DNA of 64,000 bases, from the NCBI RefSeq assembly GCF_016653635.2, contig NZ_CP067420.1, forward strand, positions 5,606,001 through 5,670,000, given 5' to 3'. Within the stretch, counting starts at the first letter, position 1, and every line of letters starts with the position of its first letter. The translations under genes and the position numbers were made by a program. This DNA comes from Skermanella sp. TT6 (GTDB lineage Bacteria; Pseudomonadota; Alphaproteobacteria; Azospirillales; Azospirillaceae). This document shows positions 57,679 to 64,000 of the stretch, in pieces. A model generated the notes under the pieces. It ran no database searches. It saw nothing but the letters and a program-made list of their open reading frames with translations, and was not told the DNA's origin.

Positions 57679-57948
57679 ATGACCGTCTTCTTCACCAGCG
57701 ACAGCCACTTCAACGACCATCGCGTCATCTTCATGTATGGCCGGCCCTTCGCCTCCACCGGCCCCATGGACGAGGCCATGGTCGCGCGCTGGAACGAGAC
57801 GGTCGGCCCGGACGACACGGTCTGGCACCTGGGCGACTTCGCGGTCCGGCTGAACGAGCGCCGGGTGGACGACCTGCTGTTGCGCCTGAACGGCCGCAAG
57901 CACCTGATCGCCGGGAAATGTGAGTGTTTTAGCAGTCTCATTTTTTGA
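57679..57948 (+). pseudogene. Metallophosphoesterase, truncated by element insertion
   Basis: The first ~80 residues of a calcineurin-like phosphoesterase: VFFTSDSHFNDHRVI holds the DxH metal ligands and VWHLGDFAVRLNERR holds the GD(x) ligand. Related proteins go on to AGNHD, but after GRKHLIAG the frame changes to KCECFSSLIF and stops. The base composition drops sharply at about 57916-57919, which marks the insertion point of the integrase element. The NHD metal motif and the rest of the domain are missing, so the product is probably inactive. Confidence 0.75.
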
Positions 57949-58128
57949 TTTAGATAATGAAAATTCGAGATAAATATTATGATTTTACCAAATGATAAAT
58001 TATCGATAGGCTACCTTCCTAAACCTCATTAACTCCTTTAGGTTCTTGTTTTGTTCTCAATCGCGACTCAAAATCGGGTGTGCCAGGAACGTGACTTGGA
58101 CCCAGCATTGGAAGGGCGGAGGAACCGA
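57949..58128. other. AT-rich left-end leader of the element
   Basis: A 180-bp stretch of low GC between the truncated phosphoesterase and the first integrase, containing TAAATATTATGATTTTACC and AAATGATAAATTATCGATAG. It probably holds the promoter and recombinase-binding site of the element. No paired inverted repeat could be confirmed. Confidence 0.5.
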
Positions 58129-59406
58129 GTGGAGATAGTGTTCACCCGCCGTAACATGCTCGAAAAGGATCTCGATCCAGAGATCCTCGGCCACGATTTT
58201 GAAACTATCTGGCAAACACAGCTACGGCCTATAGCGCTTCGAACGCTGGACGCCAGGGGGATCGACGATCGTGTTCCCTTTATCCTGGATGATCGGCTTA
58301 GCTGCGACGAAACGTTGTCTGGGGTCATGCTTGAGCTATCGTCCTTGATCGCTGGGCGCACGACAATGGAAAGTTATGCACGCCACGCCTTTCGCTTTTT
58401 GCGTTACCTCCAGCGCCGAAGCAAGACGCTATCAGAGTTAGACAATACGACACTCTCAGACTACAAGCGTTACCGACTTAAGACTGATGGGATTGAGGAG
58501 CGATCTTGGAATGCCGAGGCTGCAGCGTTGAAGCGCTTTTTCGACGCATGCGTACTGCGCGAGATACTCCCCCGCAATCCCGTAAATATGCCCCTGTTTG
58601 CGTGGGCGATCAGGAGCGCGGCTGCCGCACCGGAGAGAGCCAAGTTCATCACCCTTGCACAATTCAAGAAGTTTCGTGACGAGGGTCTCGCGCGGGGACG
58701 GTACGGGTCGCGTAACATTGCTTACGCCGACCTGCTCTTGACTACTGGATTACGGCTCGATGAGGGCAATGGATTCCGAGACAGTGATATCCCAAAACCC
58801 GCGGCGGCAATGCCACCATCAACGGGAAAAGGGTTCAACCATCGTGTTCGCCCCGAAGTGGCCAAAGGAAGCAAAGGCCGAAAGGTAAGGATCTCGCCAA
58901 AGTGCGAAAATAGCTTACTTTTTTATCGTGATCTTTTACGGGTTGACCAAGTGGCTCGCGGTAAACGGGTGGGTCTTTACGATAGGCCTCCTCACGAGTT
59001 TTGGCTGAACCAATCGAACTTACCGATGAGCGGAAACGGTTGGGAATTCGTATTCCGCAGAGCATCGCATTTGGCTGGAGTTGAAGCCACGCCTCATACT
59101 CTGCGCCATACTTTTGCTATTTATACTTTATCCAAGCTAATACAACACAACCATGAATCTGTAGCTAGAGCGCAAGAAGAGGCACGAAAGCTCACCAGCG
59201 AATGCGCCGGTTACTCAGCCAAAACCCTTTACGACACTATTCTCGGGGACCCACTACGCCGACTACAAAAACTTCTAGGCCATTCGTCCTATGAGTCAAC
59301 TTTCATCTATATCGACCTTCTGGCCGAGGATTTTCCCATCGATGAGATCTTGGAAGTTTTCCATGGGGCAATCGATTCTGAAGTGGAATACGGCTGTGGT
59401 GAGTGA
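58129..59406 (+). CDS. Tyrosine recombinase 1 of the trio (TnpA-like)
   Basis: A 425-residue tyrosine recombinase. An N-terminal core-binding (SAM-like) domain spans ~75-165 (AGRTTMESYARHAFRFLRYL). The catalytic domain has Arg209 in TTGLRLDEG, His323/Arg326 in HTLRHTFAIYTL, His385 in LLGHSSYESTF and the nucleophile Tyr394 nine residues later. All catalytic residues are present, so it is probably active. GTG 58129 is chosen because GGAGG lies 6 bases upstream; the frame is open to TTG 58051. Confidence 0.87.
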   Translation: MEIVFTRRNMLEKDLDPEILGHDFETIWQTQLRPIALRTLDARGIDDRVPFILDDRLSCDETLSGVMLELSSLIAGRTTMESYARHAFRFLRYLQRRSKTLSELDNTTLSDYKRYRLKTDGIEERSWNAEAAALKRFFDACVLREILPRNPVNMPLFAWAIRSAAAAPERAKFITLAQFKKFRDEGLARGRYGSRNIAYADLLLTTGLRLDEGNGFRDSDIPKPAAAMPPSTGKGFNHRVRPEVAKGSKGRKVRISPKCENSLLFYRDLLRVDQVARGKRVGLYDRPPHEFWLNQSNLPMSGNGWEFVFRRASHLAGVEATPHTLRHTFAIYTLSKLIQHNHESVARAQEEARKLTSECAGYSAKTLYDTILGDPLRRLQKLLGHSSYESTFIYIDLLAEDFPIDEILEVFHGAIDSEVEYGCGE

Positions 59407-61093
59407 TCACGCCCTTGCTCTGACCAAACGAGGTCGGAAGGCAAAACCGATAGATGTTGCGTCCTCCCATATCATCGGTAATCCGCACGAATTTCACGGT
59501 CTGGCGAATTGGGTGCTGCGGTTCGAAGACAGTGCAGGCAAGGTCGTAGATCTGAGCTGGGCATGGGCAGCGAACAGATCGAAGCTTGGGCATCTTTTCC
59601 TTCGGACGCTTTACGAGCTAACTGCACTTGGCGGACCTGTCAGATCTATCCACACTGCTCGTACTTGGCATAATTCAGCAAAGACTTTCTTTTTGTGGTT
59701 GAATGAAATTGATGTTGATCTCCAAATTGGAGTGCAGCGCCCGCTCGCGATGTGGATGTTCATAGCTTATAAGAGCCACATTGACGAACGCGTCGCGAAC
59801 AAGAGTATCAAAAGCATCGTAGGATACCACAGAAAGCGCGTAATTACCCGCATCATTCAGCACATTCACAGTAAGCACCCTGAAGAACTCGAAGGTGAAT
59901 GGTACAGTACTGTATTCCTGCTGGACCAGAAAGTGGATGATGCCGAGTCCCGTCTACCCTACAGCGTCAAAGAGGCCGGCCGCATACTCGACGCTATCTC
60001 GATGTTCTTGCGTAGCCACTTGGATAAGGATCGGGTTACCTCAACTTGGCCAGAGCAATGGCAACTCGACAGCCTGCGAGAACGTATGCTTATTACTGCT
60101 TTAGGCCTGACGCTTGGAATCGAGCCGGAATGCATAACTGGCCTTCAGGTCGAAAATATCACGGAGGTACGCAATAAGGTCCGGTTGCGTTATCGGAAGT
60201 CCCGCGCACCATCACATCCGCACCGCGTCAAACAGGCGGATGCTATAGATTGGGGCGAGACTATCGTGCCATCCGATACGTTCAAAACAGCAGGCGGTCT
60301 GCTCGCTTATGCTAAACGATTGGCTGTTGCCCGAGGCGTCACACAGGGCGCCCTTTGGACTAAGTCTTACGAGCAGAACGAATTTGAAACGCTATCTCGC
60401 TACCTTTGTAAGTACTACAACCTTAAAGGCGATGACGGCAAGAAACTTAGGATTGTCCGGGCGCGGCTTCGCACTACCTGGAAAACAACACGTCTTCTCA
60501 AATCGAACGGCAACTTAAGCCTTACGACAGATGATCACACTAAAGACGTAGGTGCAAAACACTACTTGGAAAACAAGGCACTTATTCCTGTATACGAACA
60601 AACCGTCGTCAATGCCGCCCGAGCTGCTCTCGCCCACGCCCTTGAGAGTAACATCAAGGTAGTCGATATTCCTGAGGATGCGCCGGCTGAAGCAGTCGCA
60701 GCGGCAGCCAAGAAAATCAACGAACCGCCTGAACAGGTCCGCCAAGCTCTGTCTGGCGCAACTGACGCATGGCTGGCATCGTGCAAGAACTTTTACAACT
60801 CACCCTGGGATGCGCCGGGAGATCCTTGCTCCAAGTCGTTCTGGGCCTGCTTCGAATGCCCAAACGCGCTTGTCACTCGACGTGTGCTCCCGCGCATCTT
60901 GCGCTACCTTGATCACATCACCGAACAACGAAGAGGTATTGCTGAGGCTGACTGGACAAAAAAGTTCAGCCTTGCTTATGCCCAGATCACTGAAGTCATT
61001 CTTCCGGCCTTTCCCGCGGGTGTGATTGGTGAGGCACGAGCCATTTCCGAAGGGCTATCAGGTTGTATTCATCTTCCTCCCGAACTGCTGTGA
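59399..61093 (+). CDS. Tyrosine recombinase 2 of the trio (probably degenerate)
   Basis: A ~564-residue protein whose C-terminal half follows the tyrosine-recombinase pattern but lacks the first catalytic Arg: GIEPECITGL (Glu242) stands where its neighbour has GIRPLEL. RARLRTTWKTTRLL keeps the second Arg, and DHTKDVGAKHYL keeps His380 and Tyr389 at the usual 9-residue spacing. The C-terminus has C-x14-C-x6-C-x2-C (CSKSFWACFECPNA), a likely zinc site. Overlapping GTG 59399 is preferred; the frame is open to 59291. It may be a structural or regulatory partner and not a nuclease. Confidence 0.72.
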   Translation: MSDHALALTKRGRKAKPIDVASSHIIGNPHEFHGLANWVLRFEDSAGKVVDLSWAWAANRSKLGHLFLRTLYELTALGGPVRSIHTARTWHNSAKTFFLWLNEIDVDLQIGVQRPLAMWMFIAYKSHIDERVANKSIKSIVGYHRKRVITRIIQHIHSKHPEELEGEWYSTVFLLDQKVDDAESRLPYSVKEAGRILDAISMFLRSHLDKDRVTSTWPEQWQLDSLRERMLITALGLTLGIEPECITGLQVENITEVRNKVRLRYRKSRAPSHPHRVKQADAIDWGETIVPSDTFKTAGGLLAYAKRLAVARGVTQGALWTKSYEQNEFETLSRYLCKYYNLKGDDGKKLRIVRARLRTTWKTTRLLKSNGNLSLTTDDHTKDVGAKHYLENKALIPVYEQTVVNAARAALAHALESNIKVVDIPEDAPAEAVAAAAKKINEPPEQVRQALSGATDAWLASCKNFYNSPWDAPGDPCSKSFWACFECPNALVTRRVLPRILRYLDHITEQRRGIAEADWTKKFSLAYAQITEVILPAFPAGVIGEARAISEGLSGCIHLPPELL

Positions 61094-61105
61094 CGTGAGG
61101 CTGAA

Positions 61106-63109
61106 GTGAAAGATACATACTTTTCATCTGCTGGCATCCCGGTTGCCGAAGTTGCTTCATCCTTGGCTGACCTTCGGGAAAAGACGCTTCTGCAACAACC
61201 CGAGAGAACGGAGGACATCACTAATGACACTCCCGTGCTATCAGGCATTCCAGGCGTCGCAAGCAAGTTCGGAGACGACGAGTGGGATCTGACGATGGCC
61301 GACTATGCGGATCGCCGCCGGCGTTTGCTGGTGCTCGACTTCCGATGGATCGCATCGCCAGATATCAAGCGTACCCTCAAAGAGCTTTACTACCACAGAA
61401 TGAATACGCTTATATCTAATAGGGTTAAGTTCGTTTCCGCGGCGACCTGTGTTCAAGAACTTGGCTCGATGAAGCGGTTCATTCGGTGGTTAGCTCGCTA
61501 CTATCCATTTGTTGAGTCGTTCTCGCATGTTACCCAGCCAATGGTTCATGCTTACCGAGTTTGGTTGCAGTACCCGAGTAATGCCGCTGCGTTCACAAGA
61601 GCAGAAGTCAGGAAAGCACGCGGCGACAAAGTTCATCCTTCAACCGTCTGGCAGCACCTAAAACCAATTTGGGCCCTCGACGCATACCGTTTTCACCTGA
61701 GCAGACCCATGACGTTCCGCCCCTATGGCGGCAAGCTCACGTCGCACCTCGTCGGCGTCGAGCCTAGAACTCGTGAAAATTCAACAGAAATCATCCCGGA
61801 CGAAGTTCTGCATCCCATCATCGTTCATGCCTTGCGGTACGTGGATCGGTACGGAGACGACGTAGTGGCTCGGGTTGAGGCGTTTGAAGCTCACCTCGCG
61901 ACGAGCGTCTATAGGCCTCGCGACGGTCTTGACTGGTCAACCGTGCCCAAAACTTTGATTTCGAATTGCCCGGACCTCGGCCATCCTTGGCGTGAACCCT
62001 GGTTGATAGAGCCGGCGGGCACGTACTCTCCCCGGTACGAAACGACTCAGGAGCTTCTGCACGTGACGGCCGCCTGCGCCTGCCTTCTTATGTACCTCAG
62101 CGGCATACGGCCTCTCGAATTAACGATGCTTCGCCGCGACTGCTTGCAGGCGGTAAAAGACCCGAAAACAGGCGACGTGATCCGCTGGAAGGTTATCGGC
62201 TTGCCTGCGAAAAAGCGTGTGCAAAAAGGAAAAAAGCCGAAACCAGTTGAATGGGTCATCCCGGAAGAGGCCGCTCGCGCCGTTATGCTGCTTCAACGAG
62301 CATGGGAATCCATGCGCAGGCGTCATGACGATGATCACCTTGTGCTCAACGCCCATGCGTTGGGCACCAAATCCCGAAAACATGGATTCCCGACTACGCC
62401 CCAGCGTATCCAGACAATGACTTACAGTTTTGCAAAAATGATCACAAACCGCTTCGGTGTCAAGGTGCCAAGCCATTTCACACCGTCCCAGTTCCGCCGC
62501 ACCTTGGCCCGGCACATCGCCCGCGAACCTTTCGGCATCATTGCCGGCAAACTCCAATACAATCACGTAAAAACGATGATCTTCGAGGGGTACGCGGGCA
62601 GCGATGATGATGGCTTGCGCAATGAGATATTCGAGGAGAGAATCCTGGCCAACTTCGACCTTCTCGAGGAAATGGAGAAGGATGCCGATCAAGGCATCCA
62701 TATTGGGCCTGGATCTAAACGGCTGGTCAGCACTTGGAAAGCCGCAAAAGCAGGAATCCAAGCTAAAATAGATACATCTCGCCATGAAATGGCCACGAAT
62801 GGCGCACTACGATCAATTGCTTCAACCATTTACGTAGGTGCATTGAACCTCTGCAACTTCGATCCTATGACAGCTCTGTGTCTTCGACCGGAAGAGAAAG
62901 TGAACGCCAACGCGCCGGTGATGCCGTTTTGCGCGCCAGGAAAATGTCCAAATTCCGTGGTCTGCCGGAACCATATCCCAGCGTGGAAGGAAATGCGTGA
63001 CGATGCGGTTGCGCTGCGTGATCAAGCCGGCCGCAGTGGTCCGCAACGCGCCAGCCTGACCAGGCAGATCCGTGAATACGATGAGATCATCATGAAAGCA
63101 GCCCCGTAA
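61106..63109 (+). CDS. Tyrosine recombinase 3 of the trio (TnpB-like)
   Basis: A 667-residue tyrosine recombinase with a long N-terminal region (~1-320, including RFIRWLARYYPFVESF as part of the core-binding domain). Catalytic residues are Arg335 in YLSGIRPLELTML, Arg464 in PSQFRRTLARHI (the usual HxxR here reads QFRR), His487 in YNHVKTM and Tyr496 in FEGYAG. A Cys-rich C-terminus (LCNFDPMTALC, then CAPGKCPNSVVC) may bind zinc. GTG 61106 is the start. It is probably active together with recombinase 1. Confidence 0.83.
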   Translation: MKDTYFSSAGIPVAEVASSLADLREKTLLQQPERTEDITNDTPVLSGIPGVASKFGDDEWDLTMADYADRRRRLLVLDFRWIASPDIKRTLKELYYHRMNTLISNRVKFVSAATCVQELGSMKRFIRWLARYYPFVESFSHVTQPMVHAYRVWLQYPSNAAAFTRAEVRKARGDKVHPSTVWQHLKPIWALDAYRFHLSRPMTFRPYGGKLTSHLVGVEPRTRENSTEIIPDEVLHPIIVHALRYVDRYGDDVVARVEAFEAHLATSVYRPRDGLDWSTVPKTLISNCPDLGHPWREPWLIEPAGTYSPRYETTQELLHVTAACACLLMYLSGIRPLELTMLRRDCLQAVKDPKTGDVIRWKVIGLPAKKRVQKGKKPKPVEWVIPEEAARAVMLLQRAWESMRRRHDDDHLVLNAHALGTKSRKHGFPTTPQRIQTMTYSFAKMITNRFGVKVPSHFTPSQFRRTLARHIAREPFGIIAGKLQYNHVKTMIFEGYAGSDDDGLRNEIFEERILANFDLLEEMEKDADQGIHIGPGSKRLVSTWKAAKAGIQAKIDTSRHEMATNGALRSIASTIYVGALNLCNFDPMTALCLRPEEKVNANAPVMPFCAPGKCPNSVVCRNHIPAWKEMRDDAVALRDQAGRSGPQRASLTRQIREYDEIIMKAAP

Positions 63110-63116
63110 CCGTCCG

Positions 63117-63659
63117 ATGAAAATGAACCTTGAGGCTCGCGGAGAGATCATCCACCGCACCGAGCTCCGCGTCACCGAGCTAGAGGCCATTCCGTCGGAA
63201 TGCCGCCGCAATAGGGAACGGAATGAACTAGCCCTACGCACCGCGCTGCTGCGCCTCATACGGAGCCGTCCCGTCAAGACTGATGGCGCCCTGACAAACG
63301 AGAACCTGGTCATCGAGTCTGGAGTTTCTCGTGCTACCGTCTACCGTAACGCTGAAATCATGTCGGATTGGAAGATCCTTGTAGAGACGATGCCAGGTTC
63401 TTCTACTCCGGGCTTGCGCGAACAGATACGCGACCTCAAAGTCACGATCAGCCGGCTGGAGGCGCAAATGTCGGAAGAGCGCCGACGGTTTCAGGCAGTT
63501 CAAGATATCCTGGTGCAGCGTCTTCAAGCGCTGACGCTGGCACTGGTCGAGGCACGGGACGGCTCAAAAGTCATGTCGGTAGGTGAACTCCGCCGGAAAC
63601 GTCGGGTTGCACAGGAAGAATACGAAACCAAATCCGGACATTCCGGTGGGGATATTTAA
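63117..63659 (+). CDS. Small HTH/coiled-coil accessory protein (TnpC-like)
   Basis: A 180-residue protein lying 7 bp after recombinase 3. A helix-turn-helix-like stretch NENLVIESGVSRATVYRNAE (residues ~61-80) is followed by a coiled coil from ~97 to 150 (LREQIRDLKVTISRLEAQMS). This shape and position match TnpC of Tn554-type elements and the small accessory proteins (DUF6262-like) that follow paired integrases. It probably binds the element end or directs orientation of insertion. Exact family membership is not certain. Confidence 0.7.
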   Translation: MKMNLEARGEIIHRTELRVTELEAIPSECRRNRERNELALRTALLRLIRSRPVKTDGALTNENLVIESGVSRATVYRNAEIMSDWKILVETMPGSSTPGLREQIRDLKVTISRLEAQMSEERRRFQAVQDILVQRLQALTLALVEARDGSKVMSVGELRRKRRVAQEEYETKSGHSGGDI

Positions 63660-63932
63660 CTCACGGGAGAATTTGCCTGCTTCATTGTGCTACCTCTGAT
63701 AAGCATAGGGTCTCACAAACTCCCCAATTGATTTCTGCCGATGCACAGCCAGCACTCGACATTTCTTGGAACAACAAACGAGATTTCATCTGCGTGTCTC
63801 CGGTTACGACGGAACATCGAGCAGCGAAACAGCCCTCGTTGGTTCCACTACGATAAGCCCTGCTAGTACTACAGCCGGGATAGATTGGCGTCAGGATTGT
63901 TGACCTAGCGTTCCGACTGATGGGGGCGCAGC
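63660..63932. other. Gap between the recombinase operon and the right-edge transposase
   Basis: A 273-bp region without a gene I can support and without a clear terminator. A CTCACA at 63712-63717 echoes the TGTGAG near the left junction (57919-57924), but the following bases do not restore the interrupted phosphoesterase reading frame, so it is not the right end. Confidence 0.4.
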
Positions 63933-64000
63933 ATGACGACGGTTACGGAAGCAGCGAGTTGGTCGAGCGGTTTGGACGCTGTTGTGGAACGGATCGGGCG
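63933..64000 (+). mobile_element. Start of a transposase gene, IS701-like (cut by window edge)
   Basis: The frame from ATG 63933 reads MTTVTEAASWSSGLDAVVER, then IGR, to the window end. This opening resembles that of IS701-family DDE transposases, with a GGGGCGCAGC ribosome-binding region before it. Only 22 residues are seen, so the assignment is tentative and the catalytic residues cannot be checked. Confidence 0.45.

Larger units (their letters stand above)
57916..64000. mobile_element. Mobile element with three tyrosine-recombinase-family genes (left end in window)
   Basis: The left boundary is the break in the phosphoesterase gene; the right boundary is not reached, because the end of that gene does not reappear before 64000. 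The element has visibly lower GC than its surroundings and an AT-rich leader (57921-58060). It holds three consecutive tyrosine-recombinase-family genes and a small HTH/coiled-coil protein on the same strand, all closely spaced. This resembles Tn554-type (tnpA-tnpB-tnpC) and recombinase-in-trio layouts. No cargo is visible in the window, and a second insertion sequence appears to begin at 63933. Confidence 0.7.

Noticed and set aside
63711-63717. CTCACA as the right end of the integrase element
   Set aside because: It is only a 6-bp match to TGTGAG at the left end, and the following bases (AACTCCCC) do not continue the phosphoesterase codons.

Overview
The window is chromosomal DNA of a GC-rich alphaproteobacterium. 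The gene content and order (parB-parA-rsmG-mnmG-mnmE, rho-hemJ-hemH-hemE, then ppsR-like-maf-aroE-coaE-dnaQ), perfect parS palindromes, GANTC sites clustered in the hemE/ppsR-like gap and CtrA-type boxes point to Rhodospirillales, probably the Azospirillaceae; the genus is a guess. No ribosomal RNA or CRISPR array was seen. There is one tRNA, a tRNA-Leu(CAG).

Layout. (1) 1-5119: an uncharacterised glycan cluster with two GT4-type glycosyltransferases, a histidine phosphatase, a COG4671-like glycosyltransferase, a polysaccharide deacetylase and a small membrane protein. (2) 5116-11147: a Yej/Opp-type peptide ABC transporter with a double ATPase, a binding protein and two permeases. (3) 11152-17541: an MBL-fold hydrolase, a DUF3072 protein, a candidate CtrA-controlled small RNA, a PAP2 phosphatase, an ArnT-like GT39 / lipid-A N-domain / GT2 module, an orphan OmpR-type regulator and a DUF427 protein. 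(4) 17664-24185: tRNA-Leu followed by a divergent pair of operons that join pterin/riboflavin-type enzymes (a PTPS homologue lacking catalytic residues, a stand-alone RibD reductase, and GTP cyclohydrolase II with a degenerate RibB half) to a glycosyltransferase, a methyltransferase, an alcohol-dehydrogenase-like protein and a CDP-alcohol phosphotransferase. This is the best candidate here for an undescribed pathway. (5) 24270-33294: bactofilin, an EI24 membrane protein, an adenosine-kinase-like PfkB protein, then parB, parA, rsmG, mnmG, mnmE and two small genes. (6) 33460-46301: a YyaL-like protein, ogt, dienelactone hydrolase, quinone reductase, a lipoprotein, an HTH regulator, Smr, the lutABC lactate-oxidation genes behind a GntR-type operator, mltA, a Tim44-domain protein, fxsA-like, a phosphatase and secB. 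(7) 46440-57668: rho, a P-type ATPase, hemJ, hemH and hemE, then a 439-bp gap that looks like the chromosomal origin (DnaA-box-like 9-mers, five GANTC sites, an AT-rich hairpin), then ppsR-like, maf, aroE, coaE and dnaQ. (8) 57679-64000: a metallophosphoesterase gene cut inside its conserved NHD motif by a mobile element of clearly lower GC. The element carries three consecutive tyrosine-recombinase-family genes and a small HTH/coiled-coil protein. A second insertion sequence appears to begin at the right edge.

How the parts work together. Regions 5 and 7 form the origin/segregation domain. ParA, ParB and at least three good parS sites (29241, 31322, 37836) lie within about 25 kb of the proposed oriC. 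Haem, tRNA-modification, CoA, shikimate and DNA-proofreading genes travel with it, as in Caulobacter. The accessory interest lies in region 4 and in the integrase trio of region 8. Calls rest on reading motifs and gene context; no database search was possible.
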